From contig CAWGQE010000003.1 in the NCBI GenBank assembly GCA_963824705.1, positions 2,433,028 to 2,497,027 of the forward strand: a stretch of 64,000 bases of DNA. The letters run 5' to 3'. Positions within the stretch are counted from its first letter, which is position 1; each line of letters opens with the position of its first letter. Shown here one piece after another: positions 49,821-59,424 of the stretch. The notes under the pieces are model-generated. The model was not told where the DNA came from. It worked only from the letters and a program-made list of their open reading frames with translations, and searched no databases. The DNA is from VRUE01 sp963824705. Lineage in GTDB: Bacteria > Actinomycetota > Thermoleophilia > Solirubrobacterales > 70-9. Made by a program: the position numbers and the translations under genes.

Positions 49821-50104
49821 GCAAGGCCGAGACCCGCGGCTACAGCGCGGACAAGGAGGCGGTGCTCAAGCGCCTGCGCCGGATCGAGGGCCAGGTGCGT
49901 GGCGTCGAGCGGATGGTCGAGGAGGACCGCTACTGCATCGACGTCGTCACGCAGGTCACCGCGATCCAGGCGGCCCTCGACAAGGTCGCGCTGGAGCTGC
50001 TCACCGATCACGCCTCTCACTGCGTGATCGGCGCGGCGCCGGGCGACCAGGCAGAGCGCACCGAAGAGCTGATGGCCACGGTACGCCGCCTCTTGCGCCG
50101 CTGA
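49817..50104 (+). CDS. csoR: CsoR-family copper-sensing repressor
   Basis: A 95-residue all-helical DUF156 protein: AVLKRLRRIEGQVRGVERMVEEDRYC, then LLTDHASHCVIGA. The Cys-(x)n-His-x3-Cys pattern (RYC, DHASHC) is the Cu(I) trigonal site of CsoR. The GTG start overlaps the upstream stop. Copper binding would release it from the operator at 49175-49193 (known mechanism). Confidence 0.93.
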   Translation: MSKAETRGYSADKEAVLKRLRRIEGQVRGVERMVEEDRYCIDVVTQVTAIQAALDKVALELLTDHASHCVIGAAPGDQAERTEELMATVRRLLRR

Positions 50105-50130
50105 CCCAAGGCCGCCCCTACGGCCTTGGG
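50105..50130. terminator. Hairpin terminator between csoR and ABC permease
   Basis: CCCAAGGCCG and CGGCCTTGGG form a perfect 10-bp stem around CCCCTA, directly after the csoR stop and just before the stop of the convergent ABC permease. It probably serves both directions. No T-run. Confidence 0.65.
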
Positions 50131-50133
50131 TCA

Positions 50134-52682
50134 CTACTCGTACTGGAGCGAGTCCAGTACATCCAGGCGCGACGCGCGGCGAGCCGGCGCGATCGCCGCG
50201 AGCACCCCGGCAAGGCCGGCGAGGATCAAGAGCACGACCAACGAGCCGATCGGGTAGGAGAGCGTGAAGCCTTCGTCTTTCAACGGCTGGGAGATCAACG
50301 CCGCGAAGATCACGCCGAGCACCATCCCCAGGATCGCGCCGATCAAGGCGGTGATCACGGCCTCGTAGCGGATCATCGTCCGCACCTGACGGCGCGACAT
50401 GCCGATCGCCCGCAGCATGCCCAGCTCGCGGGTCCGTTCGTGGATCGAGAGGGCAAGCGTGTTGGCGATCCCGAAAAGGGAGATGACGACCGCCAGCAGC
50501 AACAGCGCATAGAACAGGTTGACGAGCTGACCGACCTGTTCTTCGCGGTTTTCCTTCAGTTCCTGCTGGTTGAGAACTTCGGCGGTGGGGAAGGCGTGTT
50601 CGGCTCCAGCGGTGAGAGCCGCCTGAACTTCGGCGGCGTTCGCCCCCGGTTCCACGATGACGAAATCGACCGTGTCCTGGGTCTGGGCGAAGGCACGGGT
50701 CATCACGGCCTGGGTGATGACGACGCTGCCGAAGACTCCGGCCTTCGAGTCGAACTCTCCCGCGACTTGGAAAGCCGGTTTCGCACCGGTCTGGCTCAGC
50801 AGGCTAAAGCTGTCGCCGACTTCGAGATCGTGATCGGAAGCGAATGAGTCCGAGACGACCGCTTCGTCGTCGTGCAGATCGCGCAGCGTCGCGGGACCGC
50901 CTTTCTTCCACTCGATCGAGACCGCGTCGCCGATGTCCGGAGTCGCGGCGGTGATTTTCGCCTTCGACCCCCTCCAAGCAGCTCTGCTTCGGTTGCGCGG
51001 ATCGTGGCCACCCGACTCACCCCCGGCACCTTCCGCGCCAGGGTCGCGGCGCCGGCTGGAATCGGCGAGAAGCCATCAGTGTTCTGGACCACCAGGCCCC
51101 CCTCGAAGTTTTCGTCGATGACTTGAGCCACCGAGCTCTTCAGGCCGGCGGCGAAGACGGTGACGAAGGTGACCAGGGCGAGGCCGATCATCAGCGCGGC
51201 GGCGGTAACAGCGGTACGACTTGGATTGCGTTGGGAGTTCTCACGCGCGAGGCGTCCCGTGAGCCGCCGGATGCGCTCCAGAGGCCAGCCGGCGACCGCG
51301 GCCAGCGGCGGCACGAGGCGCGGGCTGAAGAGCGAGACCGCGAGCACGATCACCACCGCGCCGGCGCCCATCAGGCCAGCGCGCGTCCCGGCGCCGCCAC
51401 TGCCGAACAGGCCGGCGAGCACCATCACCAGGCCGGCGAGGCCGAGCAGCAAGGCGAGGGCCAGGTAGACGAGCCGGCGCCTGCGGCTGGTGGGAGGCGA
51501 ATAGGCCCGCAGGGCGGCGATCGGCGGCACCCGGGTCGAGCGCAGCGCCGGCACCATCGAGGAAACGGCCGTGACCACGACGCCGACGAGCAGCGCGACG
51601 AGGACGGTGCGCGACTCCATCACCAGGCTCGTCGTCGGCAGGTCGATCCCGAAGGCCTGGAGGAGGGCGTTCAACAGCAGTGCCATGACATAGCCGCCCC
51701 CGATTCCGATCAGCGCCCCCAGCAACCCGATCGCAAGTGCCTCGATCAGGACCGAGATGAGGATCTGTGGTCGGGACGCGCCCAGCGTCCGTAGTAGCCC
51801 GAACTCGGTCACGCGCTGGGCCACCGTGATCGAGAAGGTGTTGAAGATCAGGAAGGCGCCCACAAAGACGGCGACGAAGCCGAAGACCAGCAGGATCGTG
51901 CGCAGAAAGCCGAGGTTTTCTTGGATTTCTTCCGAGCCGCGGTCGGCGTTTTCCTTTGCCGTCTCAACCCGCGCCGAGCGCGGCATGACGCGCTCGATCC
52001 GCCGCTTGAGGGTCTCCGCCGCGACGCCATCCTGCGCCGCAACCGAGATCTGATCGAAGCGGCCGCGCTTATGGGTGACCAGCTGTGCCTGGGGCAGCGT
52101 GAGCTTGGCGATGCTGGCACCGCCGAAAGAAGCGCTGCCGAGCTTGGTGAAGCCGACCAGGCGGTAGGACTTCGCGCTGCCCTGGCCGACGATGCGGATC
52201 TGTTCGCCCAGCTTCAGATCGGAGCTTTCGGCCGCCGCCTCGTCGATCGACGTTTCCGTCGGCCCGCGGGGCGAGTGACCTTTGACGTAGGTGAGCGACT
52301 CCAGCCCGCCGGGCAGGTTCGAGGAGATGAACTTGGGCGCGAATTTGGTCCCGATCGCGTCGCCCTTGGCGTCGAAGAAGCCACCTGGGGTGAAGATCGT
52401 TCCCGCCGCCAGCTTCACTCCGGCCGTCCGCTGCACTCTCGGCAGCAGCGAGGCGTCGATCGTCGGCACTTCGCCGTTTTCCTGTTCGACTGGGTTCTTC
52501 GCCGTGATCACGACGCTGGTCCCCTTCAGCGACTCGGTGAAGATTTCGTCGAAGGCGGCGAAGATCGTGTCCGTGAGAACGTAGGAGCCGGCGACGAACG
52601 CGACGCCGATCACCACGGCGAAGGTCGTTCCGAGCGCTCGCACCCGGCGCGCCCAGAGGCTCTTGACGGCAAGGCCCGTCAC
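50134..52682 (-). pseudogene. FtsX/MacB-type ABC transporter permease with one frameshift
   Basis: A protein of about 849 residues if the frame is restored. It has an amino-terminal membrane helix and MacB-like periplasmic domain (SLWARRVRALGTTFAVVIGVA), three FtsX helices around residues 275-410, a second half with TAVTAAALMIGLALVTFVTVF, and a final FtsX block ending RRASRLDVLDSLQYE. The reading frame breaks at the run of five C at 50968-50972. One added base restores continuity (AELLGGGSKAKITAATP), so either a sequencing deletion in a homopolymer or a recent mutation is present. It pairs with the ATPase 6 bases upstream. It probably exports lipids or peptides, or extracts lipoproteins. Confidence 0.85.
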
Positions 52683-52688
52683 GAAGGC

Positions 52689-53420
<732 letters not shown>

Positions 53421-53450
53421 GACTCGCACCGTATCGAGCCCATTAGTCGG

Positions 53451-53566
53451 GAGGGCCGTCGCGGTAGGGGTTCCACTTAACTTTTTCGGTGGAGCGTCAG
53501 TGGGCTGTCGCCCGAAGCCCTCGACGAAAAAGTACAAGACGTTCCACCCCTACCGCGACGGCCCTC
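53451..53566. repeat. Extragenic inverted repeat, copy C
   Basis: Outer arms 53451-53471 and 53546-53566 are exact complements over 21 bases (core CGTCGCGGTAGGGGT). The inner CTTTTTCG (53481-53488) and CGAAAAAG (53525-53532) match copies A and B. In inverted orientation its loop shares GGCGACAGCCCACTG with copy A. Unlike A and B it lies between divergent genes (ABC ATPase and HAD), so it is not simply a terminator. Confidence 0.8.
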
Positions 53567-53584
53567 AATAGCCTGGACGACGCG

Positions 53585-54379
53585 ATGGCGCTAGCGGATG
53601 AATTCGACGGGTTCCTGGTCGATCTCGATGGGGTGGTCTGGATCGGTCGTGAGCTGGTGCCTGGAGCTGTCGAGACCCTGGCGACGCTGCTCACGGGTGG
53701 CAAGGAGATCGTCTTCGTCACTAATAACTCCGTGAAACAGCCCCCTGCCTACGCTGCTCGGCTGCGCGAAGCCGGTATCGATATCCCAGACGATCGGGTC
53801 TTGACCGGAGGTGCGGCCACCGCGCGACTGGTCGCCGAGCGGATCGGACCCGGCGGAACCGCCTTTGTGATCGGAGCGCCGGGCTTCAAGGAGACGGTGG
53901 CGGCGGCTGGGTTGAAACTGCTCGAGGGCGACGCGGCGCAATCTGCCGATGCGGTGGTGGTCTCCGCCCACCGCGAGTTCGACTACGCCGAGCTGCTTAC
54001 CGCAACCCAGGCCCTGCAAGCAGGTGCGGCGTTGTTCGGGACGAGTCGCGATCCGACGCTGCCGATGCCCGGCGGCGACTGGCCGGGAACGGGCGCGACC
54101 CTCGCGGCCGTCGAGACCGCTTCCGGGAAACGCGCCGAGACTGCCGGCAAGCCCGAGCCCTATCTCTTCGACCAAGCACGGGCGCTGATACCGAAGGCCA
54201 ACAGGGTGGCGATCGTCGGCGACCGGATCGCGTCTGACATCGAGGGCGGCCGGCGAGCGGGGCTGAGAGCGGAGCACCCGCCCCCTCGGGGCCCGGCTGG
54301 CCGGCGGCTGGTCGCGCGCGTACACGTATCGCCTCCCGGCCCATGTCGCACGCGAGCGCCGGGACGAGCTCGCCGCTGA
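53585..54379 (+). CDS. HAD-IIA phosphatase, 3' end replaced
   Basis: The first 226 residues form a normal NagD/PGP-type HAD-IIA phosphatase: FLVDLDGVVWIGRELVPGA (motif I), FVTNNSVKQ (motif II), GKPEPYLFDQA (motif III Lys) and AIVGDRIASDIEGGRRAGL (motif IV). After AGL (about 54265) the expected carboxy terminus (family pattern: hydrophobic strand then PD...L) is missing. The frame runs on as a Pro/Arg-rich shadow of another reading frame until 54379. The gene is therefore truncated at a junction. The ATG at 53585 begins MALADEFDGFLVDLDG. Confidence 0.8.
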   Translation: MALADEFDGFLVDLDGVVWIGRELVPGAVETLATLLTGGKEIVFVTNNSVKQPPAYAARLREAGIDIPDDRVLTGGAATARLVAERIGPGGTAFVIGAPGFKETVAAAGLKLLEGDAAQSADAVVVSAHREFDYAELLTATQALQAGAALFGTSRDPTLPMPGGDWPGTGATLAAVETASGKRAETAGKPEPYLFDQARALIPKANRVAIVGDRIASDIEGGRRAGLRAEHPPPRGPAGRRLVARVHVSPPGPCRTRAPGRARR

Positions 54380-54536
54380 CCTGCACGACCACCTTGCCGA
54401 CACCGCCGGGGTCTCCCCAGCCGCGGTGTCGCGAGCGATCACCCTCCGAATCCTCCTCGGCGTCCCGGCCGATCTCTCCTGGCGATCCGAACAGATGCGG
54501 GCCAGCCGGCTCGCCCAGCGAAAAGAGATCGCCATG
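54267..54536 (+). pseudogene. Fragment of an actinobacterial HAAS/permease-prefix domain
   Basis: Without a start codon, one frame reads WSRAYTYRLPAHVARERRDE, then LAADLHDHLAD and RILLGVPADLSWRSEQMR. This is the amino-terminal HAAS-type segment (YTxxLPxxVxxxRxxEL ... DLSWR) of actinobacterial membrane or signalling proteins. It is fused downstream to alphaproteobacterial sequence and upstream to the broken HAD gene, so both its ends are artificial or deleted. Confidence 0.55.
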
Positions 54537-54539
54537 AAT

Positions 54540-55077
54540 GATGCCGATCTCACGAACCCGAAATGGAAGGGCAAGCTCGGCATCGAGGCCAACGACACCG
54601 ACTGGTTCTCGGTCGTGATCGGCACGCTCGGCGAGGAGAAGGGCCTCGCAGCTTTTCCGCGACATCGCCAAGACCAACGGTTTGTCAGTCCGCAAGGGCC
54701 ATACGCTGATCGCCAACCTGGTCGTCTCCGGCGAGGTGCCGTTCGCGATCACGACCTATCTCTACAAGGTCCAGCAGTTGAAGAACGAAGGCGCGCCGAT
54801 CGACTGGGTCGCGCTGCCGCCGGAAGTCGCGCGCGCGCAGGGCGTCGGCATGGCGCGTCGCGCGCCGCATCCGAACGCCGCCGCGCTGTTCATCGATTTC
54901 CTGCTCACCGACGGACAGGCGATCCTCGGCAAGCGCGATTTCATCCCGACCAACATCAAGGTGAAGCCGCTGCCGGCCGGGCTCGATCTCAAGTTCACCG
55001 ATCCGGCCAAGGTCCTGGACGACGGCGACAAGTGGGATAAGCTCTACCAGCAGGTCATCGTCAATCAGGGGCGGTAG
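54540..55077 (+). pseudogene. Solute-binding protein fragment (ABC, iron/polyamine type)
   Basis: This is the carboxy-terminal part of a periplasmic binding protein: DLTNPKWKGKLGIEANDTDW, then SVRKGHTLIANLVVSGEVPF, APIDWVALPPEVARAQGVGM and LLTDGQAILGKRDFIPTN. The amino-terminal half is missing at the contig junction, and the frame shifts near 54650, where one extra base breaks KGLALFRDI. Codon use and family match Bradyrhizobium-like genes rather than the preceding 54 kb. It ends at the TAG at 55077. Confidence 0.8.
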
Positions 55078-55107
55078 TCGTGCGTACGGATGAAATTAGT
55101 CCGAACT

Positions 55108-55193
55108 CCGCTCGTCCCCGCAAAGGCGGGGACCCAGAGCCGCAAGCTCGGAGCACGTGACTCCTGGTTCCCCGCCTTCGCGGGGACGAGCGG
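55108..55193. repeat. Alphaproteobacterial palindromic repeat (CGTCCCCGC type)
   Basis: CCGCTCGTCCCCGC ... GCGGGGACGAGCGG bracket a 60-base interior with a second GGCGGGGA/CCCCGCC pair. This palindrome is commonplace between genes of Bradyrhizobium and relatives. A partial copy is at 57598-57627 and another at 57888-57973. Confidence 0.75.
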
Positions 55194-55223
55194 TTGGATA
55201 CGGCGTCGCAGAGGAGAGACACG

Positions 55224-55790
55224 ATGGGTGAAAAACAACACGATCCGGAGAAGGACCGCATCTTCGTCCGCGAACTCTCCGGCGCCTACAGCCTCAAGGA
55301 CGAGCTTGGCCGGCTGCGCGCCATGCCGCGCGTGATCAAGGGCAAGGAACTGAAACTCGACGGCGGCCCGCAGCATTTCAGCCGCCACTACGTCGAGCCC
55401 GAGGACGGCCGCACCCAGACGCTGCACATCCATCTGGAGGAATACGCCCCCGGCGGCACCACGCAGAAGCACGGCCACGTCAACGAGGCGGCGTTCTACA
55501 TCCTCGACGGCGCCGGCTACGAGATCCACGACGGCATCCGCTACGACTGGAAGGCCGGCGACGTCGCGATCGTGCATAACAACTGCGTGCATCAGCACTT
55601 CAACGCCAGCCCGAAGGAAGCCGCGCGCGCGCTGGTGATCAAGACCAAGCCGATGTACCTGTTCATGAACATGCTGTTCCAGCACACGGTCGAGAAGCGG
55701 CCGAAGACCCCCTCCCCGACGCAAGGCAATTTCGTGCCGCGGCACGACGAGGAGAACTTCAATCACCCCGAGGAAGAGAAGACGGAGTGA
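55224..55790 (+). CDS. Cupin-domain protein (gentisate dioxygenase-like)
   Basis: An intact 188-residue cupin: QTLHIHLEEYAPGGTTQKHG (metal His pair), EAAFYILDGAGYEIHDG, DWKAGDVAIVHNNCVHQHF. Metal-binding His/Glu residues follow cupin motif 1 and motif 2. It resembles one cupin half of gentisate 1,2-dioxygenase-like proteins. An AGAGGAG box precedes the ATG. A second, broken cupin of the same style follows, so the pair may form a two-component dioxygenase or isomerase for an aromatic or hydroxy-acid substrate. Confidence 0.85.
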   Translation: MGEKQHDPEKDRIFVRELSGAYSLKDELGRLRAMPRVIKGKELKLDGGPQHFSRHYVEPEDGRTQTLHIHLEEYAPGGTTQKHGHVNEAAFYILDGAGYEIHDGIRYDWKAGDVAIVHNNCVHQHFNASPKEAARALVIKTKPMYLFMNMLFQHTVEKRPKTPSPTQGNFVPRHDEENFNHPEEEKTE

Positions 55791-55816
55791 GTGCTTCGCG
55801 CCGCACGCTTAGCGGT

Positions 55817-55928
55817 CCTCATCCTGAGGAGCCCGCGAAGCGGGCGTCTCGAAGGATGCGGCTCCAAGCGCGCCACATGGTCCTTCGAGAACGCCCCCGC
55901 CTGACGGCGGTGGCTCCTCAGGATGAGG
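55817..55928. repeat. Alphaproteobacterial palindromic repeat (CCTCATCCTGAGG type)
   Basis: CCTCATCCTGAGGAGCC (55817-55833) and its exact complement (55912-55928) enclose GAAGGATGCGGC and CCTTCGAGA segments. This CTCATCCTGAGGAGC...TCTCGAAGGATG element is abundant in Bradyrhizobium, Afipia and Rhodopseudomonas genomes and supports the alphaproteobacterial origin. Confidence 0.8.
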
Positions 55929-55964
55929 GTGGGGCAGGACAACAGTTAGAAGCGAGAAAGACCG

Positions 55965-56582
55965 ATGGCGTGGGATGAATCGAGGGCGTGGCTCACCGGC
56001 ACCGAGCACGGCAAGCTCTATGCGACCCTGCTCGAGGAGGCGACGGCGATGCCGGCGCGCAACGCCAAGCGCACGCAAGATCGTGCATTCCGACGAGATG
56101 CCTGTGGGAGATGTCGCGCCAGGGCCTGCTGAAGCATCTCCTCAACGCGCAGATGAACACGCGCATGGAGACGGTCGACGCCTACATGCAGATCATCCCG
56201 CGGCGGCAGCCGCTCCGGCAAGCACCGCCACCTCGCCGAGGAATGCCTCTACGTGGTCGAGGGCCGCGGCTACGACCTGCACCAGGACTGCGACGTCGAG
56301 ATCACCGACACCTACAAATGGAAGCCGCAGCCGGAAGTGAAGCGCTTCGAGTGGGAAGCCGGCGACGTGATCTACATCCCGCCCTGCACCATCCATCAGC
56401 ACTTCAACGCCGACTTGAAGCACCCGGCGCGCCTCATCTCCTGCATCAATCGCATCTACAAGAACTGCGGCTTGAACGACCTCGAGCAGATCGAGGACGC
56501 GCCGGAATACGACCCGAGCGTCGTGCTCACCGCGGAGGTGGTGAAGCAGTACATCGAGCGCGCAGCGAAGAAGGTGGCGTGA
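55965..56582 (+). pseudogene. Second cupin-domain protein, frameshifted
   Basis: With three single-base corrections (near 56078, 56106 and 56203) this reads as a cupin of about 205 residues. It starts MAWDESRAWLTGTEHGKLYA and continues through LLKHLLNAQMNTRMETVDAY, LAEECLYVVEGRGYDLHQDC and FEWEAGDVIYIPPCTIHQHF to RAAKKVA. Each break is explained by one inserted base. Two cupin motifs with metal His are intact in the last part. It pairs with the preceding cupin gene. Confidence 0.75.
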
Positions 56583-56696
56583 CGCCGGCTGTTCGCCCTC
56601 GGGGATTCGGTACTTCGGCGCTTGGCGCACCTGTGCTACAAAAGCTGCGCAGCGACGATCAGGCCTGAAGACCTATAGTGAATAAGGAGGACGCCG

Positions 56697-57561
56697 ATGA
56701 TGGATCCGATCAGACGCAAAGTGCTCGCAACCGGCGCGGCGGCGGCGGCGACGGCCGCAGCGCCGCGCGTGTTTGCCCAGGGGGCCGCGCAAGCAGGCGC
56801 GTTCAAGTTCTACGACAAAGGCAACGTTCGCATCCGCTACCAGGAGGTCGGCTCGGGCTTTCCGCTGCTGTGCACCCCAGGCGGCGGCCTGAACTCGAAG
56901 ATGAGCAATTGGGCGAACGCGGTGATCAACGCGATGGCGGAGTTCAAGAACGACTTCCGCTGCATCACGATGGACCAGCGCAACGCCACCGGCGGCGAAT
57001 CCACCGGTCCGATTCCGGTCGACAATCCATGGGATGCCTTCGCCGACGACCAGTTGGGACTGATGGACCACCTCGGCATCCGCCAGTTCTTCTTCTTCGG
57101 CAACTGCATCGGCGGCTCGTTTGCGCTAAGCTGATGGAGCGGGCCCCGGATCGCGTCGTCGCGGGGATGCTAAGCCAGCCGATCGGCCACCGGCCGGAGA
57201 ACCCGAACGTGATGTACAATTCAGGCCTGACCTGGGGCAAGGAACTGCGCGAGCGGCGGCCCGACGTGTCGACGGACACCATCGAGAAGTACCTGACACA
57301 ACCTTTACCGAGGTCCCGGGCCGACTTCGTGCACAGCGTGTCGCGCGACTTCGTGACGCAACTGCCAGACGCCGATGCTGGTGCTGCCGGACGACACCGC
57401 CGGCGCACGCGTACCAGACCGCCGTCGACGTCGCGTCGCTGGCGCCGAACGCCGACGTCGCGGTCTATCCCTGGAAGGACCCGCCGGAACTGAAGGCCCG
57501 GACGATCAACCGGGTGCGTAACTTCCTGAAGGCGCATCTACCCGCGACGGCGAACCGCTAA
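56697..57561 (+). pseudogene. Tat-exported alpha/beta hydrolase, frameshifted
   Basis: The start MMDPIRRKVLATGAAAAATA is a twin-arginine-like signal. The body shows RYQEVGSGFPLLCTPGGGLN, CITMDQRNATGGES and the nucleophile elbow FFGNCIGGSFAL, with Cys where Ser is usual (G-N-C-I-G-G). The frame breaks at about 57127 and again near 57365 and 57398; the carboxy end reads VAVYPWKDPPELKARTINRV. An AAGGAGGA box precedes the ATG. Nucleophile Cys occurs in dienelactone hydrolases, but the rest is ordinary alpha/beta hydrolase. Confidence 0.7.
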
Positions 57562-57656
57562 GGCGCATTTCGACCGAGTTGAACCGTCCAGTATTCCCGC
57601 TCGTCCCCGCGAATGCGGGGACCCAGGGGCCGCAAACTCAGCGTCTGCGCACGTCG

Positions 57657-57754
57657 TAGCCTGGATGGAGCGAGGCGCAATCCGGGCTGCTTCTCCGGTA
57701 CCACGTCCTCTTGGGCAGGCAGAACCCGGATTTCGCTTCGCTCCATCCAGGCTG
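57657..57754. repeat. Alphaproteobacterial inverted repeat (GCCTGGATGGAGCGA type)
   Basis: GTAGCCTGGATGGAGCGA and its near complement (57725-57754) enclose about 40 bases. The GGATGGAGCGAAGCG...ATCCGGG signature is a widespread Bradyrhizobium intergenic repeat. A related copy is at 59903-60010. The preceding 57598-57627 is half of the CGTCCCCGC repeat. Confidence 0.7.
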
Positions 57755-57774
57755 CACGGCGTCGACGGCGCCGA

Positions 57775-58479
57775 CTTTCGGCCCCTGAACAATCCGACAA
57801 TCGCGTCCCAGAGAACCTTCGCCATCAGCGAGATCCCGGAGATCGGCTTCGCCAGTGGCGGTCGGCGGTGTCACGGGCCGCTCATTCCCGTGCAAGCGGA
57901 AATCCAGGGCCACGTTGCTCCAAGCTCTCGCCTTGTTGCCTCCCGCGTCCCCGCCTGCGCGGGGACGAGCGGAGGTTCGGAGACCCGCGGAGGCGTCGGT
58001 GCGACTGCGGCGGCCGAGACTGGCGCGCGCTCTGCAAGCTGCGCCTTCAGATTGTTCGCGAACTGCCCCATGATCGCCGCCGCGGTCGCCTGGATCATGC
58101 CGACGCCGCGGCCGTATTGCGCGACCGAGCCGGACAGCGCGAGATCGGTGTGCACCAGCACCTTCGAGCCGGTACCCGCGGGCTCGATCCGGAACGAGGC
58201 GGACGCATTCGCCCCGCCGCGGCCCTTGGCGTCGTTGCCCTGCGCCTTCACACGCGCGCTGCGCCCGGCGGCATCCATCTCCTCGAACTTCACCGTGCCG
58301 GCGAACGCGAGTGCGACCGGGCCGAGCCGCACAGCGATCTTGCCCTTGTAGGTCCGGTCATCGACGACTTCGGTCAGTTCCGCGCCGGGCATGCAGGGGG
58401 CGATGCGCTGGATGTCGGTCAGCACCGCCCAGGCCTCGGCTGGCGGCAGCGGCACCTCGAAGGAATTGTCGAACTGCAC
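57775..58479 (-). pseudogene. CoxG-like SRPBCC protein interrupted by a palindromic repeat
   Basis: The GTG at 58479 (after ACAGGAG) begins VQFDNSFEVPLPPAEAWAVL. RIAPCMPGAELTEVVDDRTYKG, FAGTVKFEEMD and LVHTDLALSGSVAQYGRGVG follow, a carbon monoxide dehydrogenase subunit G (SRPBCC) domain. After residue about 165 the frame enters a palindromic repeat (57888-57973) and continues to a stop at 57871. Beyond the repeat the normal CoxG carboxy terminus (SLMAKVLWDAIVGLFRGRK, to 57775) appears in another frame. CoxG recruits or matures Mo-hydroxylases at the membrane (family knowledge). Confidence 0.7.
57888..57973. repeat. CGTCCCCGC-type palindromic repeat inside coxG-like gene
   Basis: The right end GCGTCCCCGCCTGCGCGGGG with ACGAGCGG matches the repeat at 55108-55193; the left end CATTCCCGTGCAAGCGG is its degenerate partner. 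The repeat separates the SRPBCC domain from the carboxy-terminal helix of the coxG-like gene. Confidence 0.65.
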
Positions 58480-58697
58480 GGAAGGCTCCTGTGCGTATCG
58501 GTGCGGAGATTTGCAAGACATGGCGGGAAAGCGCAAGAACACTGCCTCCCCGGCTGGGGTCCCGGCCTAAACCACGGGACACGCTGGAGAAACCGTTACG
58601 GGCTCGATCGCCGCGAAGCCGCTTACCGCACCGGACCGGTTGAACCCCACGTGTGCCGCCCACGACTAACGGCCACACAGCGAGGGAGAACCGATCG

Positions 58698-59406
58698 ATG
58701 ATCCGCCCCCAGCCGATCCTGGCCGCCGCCGGCGTAGCCCTTTCCGCCCTGGCCACCGCCGCCGTTGCGGCCGTTGCCGGCCTCGCCCTTTCCGCCGTGG
58801 CCGTTTCGGCTGTCGCGACCGCGGCCAAAGCCGCCGAGCCGGTCGATCCGTTCGTGCAGCGCGTGTTCGCCAAGCCGATCGAAGGTGAAAAGACCTACGC
58901 CTGCTTCATCCGCAAATATGACGCCGCCCACCTGGCACAGCATCCGAAGCAGAAGGTCACCAGCATGAAGGTGCTGCTGACCGCCGAAAAGAACGCCGAC
59001 GACGGATCGCTGTCGACCTCGTTCCGCCTCGGGTTGACGAAGCGCAACAACTCGCACGCCTACGAGTTGGCCGGAAGCTGCAGCCACCCCGAGGTGACCG
59101 AGGCAACCGACGGCGCGAACGCGACCCCGGTGCCGAGCGCTCGGCTGCGGCGTCGATTGCGACGGCGGCGGCTTAGACGTGAAGCTCACCAACAACGACA
59201 AGTCGATCCTGGTCTCGCTTGAGCGCGTCCGGATCTGGCGCGCGGGCTCCAACGCAGAGGATACCGGCCAGGACCTCAACGCCGGCGCCGACGACCACAG
59301 CTTCCGCCTCGACCGTACCAGGCTGATCGACTGCGGCTCGCTCGTGGACGACAAGAAGGAATTGGCGGCGCTGCGCCGCCAGTCAGCCACGCACCGCCAC
59401 GCGCTG
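58698..59406 (+). pseudogene. Secreted protein of unknown function, frameshifted
   Basis: The start MIRPQPILAAAGVALSALAT has a long Ala-rich signal peptide. The mature part shows FVQRVFAKPIEGEKTYACFI, LLTAEKNADDGSLSTSFRLG and SHAYELAGSCSHPE. The frame shifts near 59140 and continues as LGCGVDCDGGGLDVKLTNND, then ERVRIWRAGSNAED and LIDCGSLVDDKKELAALRR. The end near 59406 is estimated. Cys pairs suggest disulfides. I know similar proteins only as hypothetical proteins of Rhizobiales. Confidence 0.55.
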
Positions 59407-59424
59407 ATCACCGGGAGGGACCGG

